NCBI GenBank assembly: GCA_910576995.1
Contig: CAJTLC010000029.1
Coordinates: forward strand, 1-18,725
Reading direction: 5' to 3'
DNA from: an uncultured Ruminococcus sp.
GTDB taxonomy: Bacteria > Bacillota > Clostridia > Oscillospirales > Ruminococcaceae
DNA: 18,725 bases
Position numbers and translations under genes: made by a program. Position 1 is the stretch's first letter, and each line of letters opens with the position of its first letter. The notes below the pieces were generated by a model. It was not told the origin of the DNA and made no database searches. It was given only the letters and a program-made list of their open reading frames with translations. Shown in pieces: positions 14,484 through 18,725 of the stretch.

Positions 14484-15002
14484 ATGAATGTATTATTTAC
14501 AACCGAACATTTGTCTGTAAGAAAATTTATTCCGGACGATCACAATGATTTAGCAGATATTTTAACCGATGCTGAAGTCACTTATTTTGAGCCTTATGAA
14601 ACATTTACCAGAGGCGCTTGTATTCAGGAAGCAATTAATTTCTCAAAAAGCGAAGAATTTTTTGCGGTCGTCTTAAATGATAAGGTCATAGGGAAGATAT
14701 ATTTCTCCGATAAGGGATTCGGCAGTTATGAAATCGGATATACTTTTAATAAATCTTATCAGGGAAAAGGATACGCTTATGAAAGCGTTTTCGGAATGAT
14801 GAAATATGCCTTTTCAAACCTCGGCATTCGCCGTATTTTTGCTAAGATAGATTCAAGGAATATAAAATCCTTAAATCTCGTTGAACGGCTTGGAATGCGC
14901 AAGGAAGCTTTTCATAAGGAGCTGTTTCCTCAAAAAGAAAATAGTGAAGTTTATAATGATTTCTATATTTATGCGATCTTGAAAAAAGAATTGCAGGACT
15001 GA
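14484..15002 (+). CDS. GNAT N-acetyltransferase, RimJ/RimL type
   Basis: The 172-aa protein has the GNAT fold seen in ribosomal-protein and antibiotic acetyltransferases. It opens with TTEHLSVRKFIPDDHNDLADILTDAEV. Its acetyl-CoA binding motif is GYTFNKSYQGKGYAYESV, and the later IRRIFAKIDSRNIKSLNLVERLGMRKEA is diagnostic of the RimJ/RimL (Acetyltransf_3) branch. The substrate is unknown. A GAGG lies upstream of the ATG. The gene is followed after 41 bases by a second GNAT gene on the same strand, so they may be co-transcribed. Both are more AT-rich than the two-component genes to the left, hinting at acquisition. Confidence 0.92.
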   Translation: MNVLFTTEHLSVRKFIPDDHNDLADILTDAEVTYFEPYETFTRGACIQEAINFSKSEEFFAVVLNDKVIGKIYFSDKGFGSYEIGYTFNKSYQGKGYAYESVFGMMKYAFSNLGIRRIFAKIDSRNIKSLNLVERLGMRKEAFHKELFPQKENSEVYNDFYIYAILKKELQD

Positions 15003-15043
15003 ATTCAGGCAGAAAAATCAAATAAAGATCTGAGGGAAGATTT

Positions 15044-15481
15044 ATGGTTCGAGAAATACAATATGGTGAACAAAAAGAATTATTGGAATTGTATTTGTCA
15101 TTACATGAAAACTCCGTTCCTGAACAATCTGAAATTTTGGAAAATGTATGGAATGAAATATTGAATGATAAAAATCATCATCTTCTTGTAAATATAATTG
15201 GCGGAAAAATCGTTTCGTCCTGCGTATGCGTAATAATCCCAAATTTAACAAGGAGTATACGTCCTTACGCTTTTATAGAAAACGTAGTTACTCTTGAAAA
15301 ATATAGAGGAAAAGGATACGCAACGGAGTGCTTGAATTATGCCAAAAAGATAGCACAGGAAAATAATTGCTACAAAATGATGCTTCTTACAGGTTCAAAA
15401 GAGGAAAAAACGCTTTCTTTCTACAGAAACGCAGGCTACAACAGCTCTGACAAAATTGCGTTTATACAATGGTTGGAATAA
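15044..15481 (+). CDS. GNAT N-acetyltransferase
   Basis: The 145-aa single-domain GNAT begins MVREIQYGEQKELLELYLSLHE. It carries VSSCVCVIIPNLTRSIRPYAFIENVVTLEKYRGKGYATECLNYA, with the YRGKGYAT acetyl-CoA loop, and a closing LSFYRNAGYNSSDKIAFIQWLE. The order and length fit small-molecule acetyltransferases of the PhnO-like kind, but the substrate cannot be read. GAGGGA precedes the ATG. No terminator is visible after it; the decayed tRNA-like repeats begin within about 30 bases of the stop. Confidence 0.9.
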   Translation: MVREIQYGEQKELLELYLSLHENSVPEQSEILENVWNEILNDKNHHLLVNIIGGKIVSSCVCVIIPNLTRSIRPYAFIENVVTLEKYRGKGYATECLNYAKKIAQENNCYKMMLLTGSKEEKTLSFYRNAGYNSSDKIAFIQWLE

Positions 15482-15512
15482 TATTTGCAGCTTACAACTC
15501 AAAAAAATCAAG

Positions 15513-15578
15513 TCTGCGTTACTATTGGTTTTAATTCCTCAGCAGGTTAAATTTAGACAAAAAATCAAATAAATATAT
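15513..15578 (+). repeat. Degenerate fourth copy of the tRNA-linked repeat
   Basis: The stretch from CTGCGTTACTATTGG through TTTAATTCCT to AAATCAAATAAATATAT aligns with the 3' part of the two units that follow. It is about 103 bases away from the matching position in the next unit rather than 112, so indels have accumulated. Confidence 0.4.
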
Positions 15579-15690
15579 GCACCTGTGGCGAAATTGGCAT
15601 ACGCGATAGATTTCGTTTGCATTACTACAGTGTATTTAATTTCTGCGGCTGTCGGCTGGCAAAATTCAAATAGAAAAATTAAATATATAT
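15579..15690 (+). pseudogene. Decayed tRNA-Leu-like tandem unit 1
   Basis: The unit starts GCACCTGTGGCGAAATTGGC, matching the acceptor and D-arm of the intact tRNA-Leu 224 bases downstream. The remainder does not form an anticodon or T-arm. It shares its 3' part with unit 2 (TTTCGTTTGC, TTAC, ACAGTGTATTTAATT, CTGCGGCTGTCGG). Confidence 0.7.
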
Positions 15691-15802
15691 GCGCCTGTGG
15701 TGAAATTGGCATACACGTTGGATTTCGTTTGCGTTACGACAGTGTATTTAATTCCTGCGGCTGTCGGTTGGTAAAGTTAAAATAGAAAAATTAAATATAT
15801 AT
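15691..15802 (+). pseudogene. Decayed tRNA-Leu-like tandem unit 2
   Basis: The first 21 bases (15691-15711) are identical to the intact tRNA-Leu, and the upstream leader GAAAAATTAAATATATAT is also shared. The 3' half is degenerate; only a T-arm-like TTTAATTCCTG remains. It begins exactly 112 bases after unit 1 and exactly 112 bases before the intact gene. Confidence 0.75.
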
Positions 15803-15887
15803 GCGCCTGTGGTGAAATTGGCAGACACGCAAGATTTAGGTTCTTGTGCCGAGAGGCATGCAGGTTCGATTCCTGTCAGGCGCACCA
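15803..15887 (+). tRNA. tRNA-Leu (anticodon UAG)
   Basis: The 85-nt class II tRNA has the acceptor stem GCGCCTG/CAGGCGC, D-arm TGGTGAAATTGGCAGACA, anticodon stem CAAGA/TCTTG with loop TTTAGGT (anticodon TAG, reading CUN/CUA leucine codons), a long variable arm TGCCGAGAGGCA, T-arm CAGG-TTCGATT-CCTG, and an encoded CCA end. All stems pair, so it should be functional. Confidence 0.97.
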
Positions 15888-15891
15888 ATGA

Positions 15892-15925
15892 CAAAGCTGT
15901 GTAATATGGCTTTGCTTTAGATTTT
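15892..15925 (+). terminator. Likely terminator of the tRNA gene
   Basis: CAAAGC (15892-15897) pairs with GCTTTG (15909-15914), followed by CTTTAGATTTT, four bases after the tRNA CCA. Confidence 0.5.
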
Positions 15926-15973
15926 ATAAATTTCATTTAAGGAGATCGTTGTTTGAATAAAAATAACAGACCT

Positions 15974-16028
15974 GAGATAGCAGCGTAAACGGGAGGTTTG
16001 CGAATACTATCTCACACAAACCTCCCGT
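15974..16028 (+). promoter_or_regulatory. Interleaved stems in the leader of the third GNAT gene
   Basis: GAGATAG (15974-15980) pairs with CTATCTC (16007-16013), while ACGGGAGGTTTG (15989-16000) pairs with CAAACCTCCCGT (16017-16028). The stems cross (A-B-A'-B'), so they form a pseudoknot or exclude each other. CCTCC in the last arm can also pair with GGAGG of the RBS at 16048-16052. This is consistent with a translational switch or an autoregulatory site. Confidence 0.5.
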
Positions 16029-16059
16029 ATTGCGTCAACAATTTTCAGGAGGAAAAACA

Positions 16060-16713
16060 ATGAATAAAAATGACTACATTATCCGGTTGGAAACAGAGAA
16101 AGACTACCGTGAAGTTGAGAATCTTGCCCGTGAAGCGTTCTGGAATTTAAGCGTTCCCGGCTGCTATGAGCATTACTTCATCCATATAATTAGAAAGCAT
16201 AAGGATTTTATTCCCGAGCTTGCTCACGTTGTTGAAACAGATGGCAAAATTATTGGCTGTATTATGTATACAAAAGCCGAACTCGCTGATGAAAACGGCA
16301 ATATAAAGCCGATCGTCACTATGGGTCCGCTTTGTATCCACCCTGATTTTCAGCGCATGGGATACGGTAAGGCACTCTTGGAATACACCTTTGAGATTGT
16401 AAAGAAAATGGGATATAACGTGGTTATAAATTTCGGCAATCCCGACAATTACGTTGCTCGTGGCTACAAAAGCTGTAAAAAATACAACGTGTGTTTTGAG
16501 GGCGATATTTTTCCTGCTCCTTTGCTTGTGAAAGTTCTTAGCGATGACGCTCTTGATGGCAGAAAGTGGTTTTATCACCCTAGTAACGCAGATGAGCCGT
16601 GCGGTGATACTGAGGCTGTTGCGGAATTTGACAAAGAATTTCCGCCAAAAGTCAAAGCATGGCAGCCCAGTCAGGAAGAATTTTATATTCACTCTCATTC
16701 AGTTATCAGATAA
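16060..16713 (+). CDS. GNAT N-acetyltransferase, YhbS-like
   Basis: The 217-aa protein starts MNKNDYIIRLETEKDYREVENLAREAFW, with AGGAGG at 16047-16052 seven bases upstream; an in-frame extension to 16030 lacks an RBS and is rejected. The acetyl-CoA motif is VTMGPLCIHPDFQRMGYGKALLEYTF, followed by YNVVINFGNPDNYVARGYKSCKKYNV. This order (TMGPLxVxPxxQxxGxGxxL, then GxPxYYxRxGF-like) is the YhbS branch (COG3153) of GNATs. A C-terminal extension (about 160-217, WFYHPSNADEPCGDTEAVAEFDKEFPPK) is typical of longer clostridial members. The substrate is unknown. The leader carries crossing stems, and a strong terminator follows. Confidence 0.92.
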   Translation: MNKNDYIIRLETEKDYREVENLAREAFWNLSVPGCYEHYFIHIIRKHKDFIPELAHVVETDGKIIGCIMYTKAELADENGNIKPIVTMGPLCIHPDFQRMGYGKALLEYTFEIVKKMGYNVVINFGNPDNYVARGYKSCKKYNVCFEGDIFPAPLLVKVLSDDALDGRKWFYHPSNADEPCGDTEAVAEFDKEFPPKVKAWQPSQEEFYIHSHSVIR

Positions 16714-16727
16714 TAGCGGATAAAATT

Positions 16728-16756
16728 AAGCCGACAGTTTTTGCTGTCGGCTTTTT
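16728..16756. terminator. Terminator between the GNAT and recombinase genes
   Basis: AAGCCGACAG (16728-16737) pairs with CTGTCGGCTT (16744-16753) around a 6-base loop, with TTT following on the + strand. It ends the GNAT transcript and lies 8 bases from the recombinase stop, so it may serve the converging gene too. Confidence 0.88.
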
Positions 16757-16763
16757 CATACTA

Positions 16764-17411
16764 TCACATTGTTTTTTCGGTGCAAACCGCAGAACTATCC
16801 TCAAAATCCCCATTAAATTCAAATCTAACATCCAGACTCTTATCCTCATTCTGATGCACATAAATTTGTTTGACAAGTATTCTCAAGTTCGCATCGCTGA
16901 TTTTACTTTCAGATAAAATATCTTTGAGTAAATCCGATGTGCTTTTCAAATTATCACGTTTTTGTCGGCTTACTTCATCATATTGTCTGCTTTCTTCAAT
17001 TTTATTCTGCAACTCTGCGATTTCTTCTTCACGTTTAGCAATCATATTGTTATAAATTGAAGCGTGTTCTCTGTCCGCAATACGCTCCATTATAATTTCT
17101 TCAATCTGATTTTGCAGTATTAAAATTCTTTCTTTGTACTGTTTGATTTTTCGCTCGTACGCAGGCTTCTGTCTGAGCCAATCCCTGACAATTTTATCAT
17201 ACTTTTCGCTTTCAGCAATTATTCTTTCGGTCAGCGTTTTTACTTCATCATAAATCAATGTATCAAGCTGTGATTCGTGAATTCTGTGAGGAGTACAGTA
17301 CTCCTTACCATATCTGTGGTGGCTATTACAAGTGTACTCAACCCATTCTGTTTCTTTCCACTGTCTGCGTTTGGCAATCAATATTGCTCCGCATTCGGCA
17401 CATTTTATCAA
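16764..17411 (-). pseudogene. Large serine recombinase, C-terminal part (out of frame)
   Basis: The 215 codons from TTG at 17411 continue the recombinase in the -1 frame. The zinc beta-ribbon IKCAECGAILIAKRR ... YTCNSHHRYGKEYCTPHRI comes first. A long coiled coil follows (about 55-150, KQYKERILILQNQIEEI, MIAKREEEIAELQNKIEES), which in this class governs synapsis and directionality. The last part is SDLLKDILSESKISDANLRILVKQIYVH. It has no RBS or plausible start of its own. Reading upstream in this frame meets a TAG at 17423-17421, so the break lies within about ten bases and is best explained by loss of one base. Confidence 0.85.
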
Positions 17412-18337
17412 TCCGCAGACCTATGAATCGCTCTCCCATTACTTGCTCTGACGTTTGATTTCTTACGGCTCTCAAGCATTTTCTGCGCCTGTTCATAAGT
17501 TTGCTTATCAATAATAGCGGGTAAAAATTCTTCGTGTCTGTACTGCTCCGATTCGGGAACAACATTCTTTGTTTTGTAGATTTTTGAGGTGACCGTTTTA
17601 TGATTTACCAGTGTTCCGGTATAAATTTCATTTTCCAATATTCGCTTGACCGTAGTCTGCGCCCATAAAAATTTCTTGCACATTTCAGTACGCTGTGTGC
17701 CTATCTTTCTGTGTGAAAAGTACTCAGGAGATTTGATTCCACGCTTATTCAAGTTTCGGGCGATTGTTGACAGACCAAATCCGGCAAGATATTTTTGAAA
17801 TATTTCACGCACAATATCGGCAGCCACTTCGTCAATCAGAACTTCATCGGTATTTTTGTCTTTGTAATATCCCATTGGCAGATTCACTACAAGTCCCGAT
17901 TTTTGCTTCTGACGTATGCCTGTGCGAACCTTTTTGCTGATATCTTTAGCATAAAAATCATTGAAAATCTGCTTGAATCCTATCAGTAAATCATCGTTTT
18001 CATTGGCAGAATCAATTCCCTCGGTAACGGAATACACTCTGACATTATTCTGTCTTAGGTGATCAATAAACAATTCCGTTTGGGTACGATGTCTGCCCAG
18101 TCTGCTCAAATCTTTGACCAAAACAACATCTATTTTACCCTCGTCAACAGCAACTTCAAGTTCTCCTAAGCCTTTACGATTGAACGTCATTCCGGAAACG
18201 TTGTCGTCAAAACTCTCGCCAACGATTTCATAGCCGTTCTGTTCAGCGTAGTCAACGAGTATCTGTCGTTGATTCTGTAAACTGTTCATTTCTTCATCCT
18301 CGTCACGGGAAAGTCTGTAGTATAACCATGCTCTCAT
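17408..18337 (-). CDS. Large serine recombinase, N-terminal part (frameshifted)
   Basis: The 309-aa product carries the resolvase catalytic domain: MRAWLYYRLSRDED with catalytic Ser10 and Arg8, VVLVKDLSRLGRHRTQT at 71-87, and the E-helix region around FKQIFNDFYAKDISKKVRTGIRQK. A recombinase domain follows (FQKYLAGFGLSTIARNLNKRGIKSP, WAQTTVKRILENEIYTGTLVNHK). It ends abruptly at GRAIHRSAD and TGA-TAA, exactly where a zinc ribbon should begin; the ribbon continues in the -1 frame at 17411. Intact, the enzyme would be about 525 aa, the size of TnpX/Tn4451-type and integrative-element recombinases that excise and insert DNA at short sites. AGGAGG eight bases upstream fixes the start at 18337. Without the DNA-binding C-terminus it is probably inactive. 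Confidence 0.88.
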   Translation of the reverse strand: MRAWLYYRLSRDEDEEMNSLQNQRQILVDYAEQNGYEIVGESFDDNVSGMTFNRKGLGELEVAVDEGKIDVVLVKDLSRLGRHRTQTELFIDHLRQNNVRVYSVTEGIDSANENDDLLIGFKQIFNDFYAKDISKKVRTGIRQKQKSGLVVNLPMGYYKDKNTDEVLIDEVAADIVREIFQKYLAGFGLSTIARNLNKRGIKSPEYFSHRKIGTQRTEMCKKFLWAQTTVKRILENEIYTGTLVNHKTVTSKIYKTKNVVPESEQYRHEEFLPAIIDKQTYEQAQKMLESRKKSNVRASNGRAIHRSAD

Positions 18338-18357
18338 TTTTTCAACCTCCTTTGGCA

Positions 18358-18385
18358 GTCGCAGCGCCTTGTCTGGCGCTACGAC
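18358..18385 (-). promoter_or_regulatory. Hairpin just upstream of the recombinase RBS
   Basis: GTCGCAGCGCC (18358-18368) and GGCGCTACGAC (18375-18385) form 11-bp arms with a single mismatch around TTGTCT. In the - strand transcript it lies between the small upstream gene and the recombinase RBS. It could tune translation, or be a binding or crossover site. Confidence 0.5.
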
Positions 18386-18419
18386 AACCATATCATAAAC
18401 GTTTCTGAAAGTCCAGCAA

Positions 18420-18602
18420 TCACGCAGATTTCATATTATTTTCTACTTTACCAATAAAATTTTGGGACTCGGATTTGGCTATACTACATGAATTTAAATA
18501 GTCCAGAATCAAGGACTCCATGAACGTTTCAAAGGATTTCTTGTCGCCATTAAAAGTAACAACAACTGAATTGATTCTGGGGGTTTCTCTCGGTCTTGAC
18601 AT
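18420..18602 (-). CDS. Small protein upstream of the recombinase, unknown
   Basis: The 60-aa protein begins MSRPRETPRINSVVVTFNGDKKSFETFMESLILDYLNS, with GGGAGG upstream of its ATG. The basic start plus a beta strand and a helix recalls small DNA-binding or excision-type proteins, but no motif is decisive. It precedes the recombinase on the same strand by 82 bases, and both are downstream of the promoter-like terminal repeat, so they probably form one transcription unit. Confidence 0.6.
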   Translation of the reverse strand: MSRPRETPRINSVVVTFNGDKKSFETFMESLILDYLNSCSIAKSESQNFIGKVENNMKSA

Positions 18603-18670
18603 ATTTTTATCGACCTCCCTGATGTCTTTAGATTAGTTCTCCTTGTGAATATTAAATTGAGCATTTTTAA

Positions 18671-18725
18671 ATTTTCCTCGTATAATAAATTTAAGGGTAA
18701 TTTAAAGAGAACCCATATGAAACCT
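18671..18725 (-). repeat. Right copy of the 55-bp terminal inverted repeat
   Basis: Exact reverse complement of bases 1-55. Read on the - strand it offers the same TATTATAC and GAGG signals pointing into the window towards the 60-aa gene and the recombinase. Confidence 0.9.

Noticed and set aside
15579..15887. CRISPR-like regular spacing
   Set aside because: The 112-bp period comes from tRNA-derived units that are similar over most of their length. There are no short repeats with unique spacers and no cas genes.
17408..17425. Programmed frameshift in the recombinase
   Set aside because: No slippery heptamer or stimulatory stem is visible at the junction, and TGA is followed directly by TAA. 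A simple one-base loss is the better explanation.
15803..18670. Integration of the recombinase element at the tRNA-Leu 3' end
   Set aside because: No second copy of the tRNA 3' end was found further right, so no attachment-site pair can be shown inside the window.

Overview
The window looks like a chromosomal piece from a gut Firmicute of the Ruminococcus/Oscillospiraceae type. This is inferred from the AT-rich DNA with strong AGGAGG ribosome-binding sites, a pyruvate phosphate dikinase very close to the clostridial enzyme, a small Cys-rich protein and an OmpR/histidine kinase pair of clostridial style, and a clostridial large serine recombinase. The species cannot be named from the sequence alone.

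Layout. (1) 1-3362: an accessory block on the + strand with a lipoprotein, a two-helix membrane protein with coiled coils, an unknown 158-aa protein with a possibly frameshifted tail, a NADAR-family ADP-ribose/N-glycosidase protein and an overlapping unknown gene. (2) 3447-6253: a HipB/HipA toxin-antitoxin pair on the - strand, divergent from a KptA/Tpt1 RNA 2'-phosphotransferase. The module is bracketed by two look-alike palindromes, each with a 6-bp spacer, and followed by a perfect 34-bp palindrome. (3) 6297-9180: ppdK on the - strand with its terminator. (4) 9181-10223: a gene-free kilobase whose first part is a dense array of hairpins (9271-9517) and whose remainder is very AT-rich. (5) 10224-14367: a helical-repeat protein (-), an OmpR-type response regulator and sensor kinase operon (+), a 183-bp MITE-like element with 21-bp inverted ends, and a Cys-rich small protein with a good promoter beside the element. 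(6) 14484-16713: three GNAT acetyltransferases around a tRNA-Leu(UAG) that is preceded by two decayed tRNA-like tandem copies spaced exactly 112 bp apart. (7) 16764-18602: a large serine recombinase broken by a one-base frameshift, with a small upstream gene.

The first 55 and last 55 bases are perfect reverse complements and diverge at base 56. A length of 55 equals a common assembler k-mer, so this probably means that both ends of an assembled contig run into the same repeat in opposite orientation. That repeat carries promoter-like and RBS-like sequence pointing into the window on both sides, towards the lipoprotein and towards the recombinase operon. An invertible or repeated promoter element is possible but not proven.

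The genes do not form one pathway. ppdK, the two-component pair and the tRNA look like core chromosome. The NADAR block, the HipBA-KptA block, the GNATs and the recombinase look like accessory cargo. The observations most worth testing are the site-like palindromes around HipBA-KptA, the hairpin array, the tRNA-derived tandem repeat, the interleaved stems before the third GNAT, and the inverted ends.
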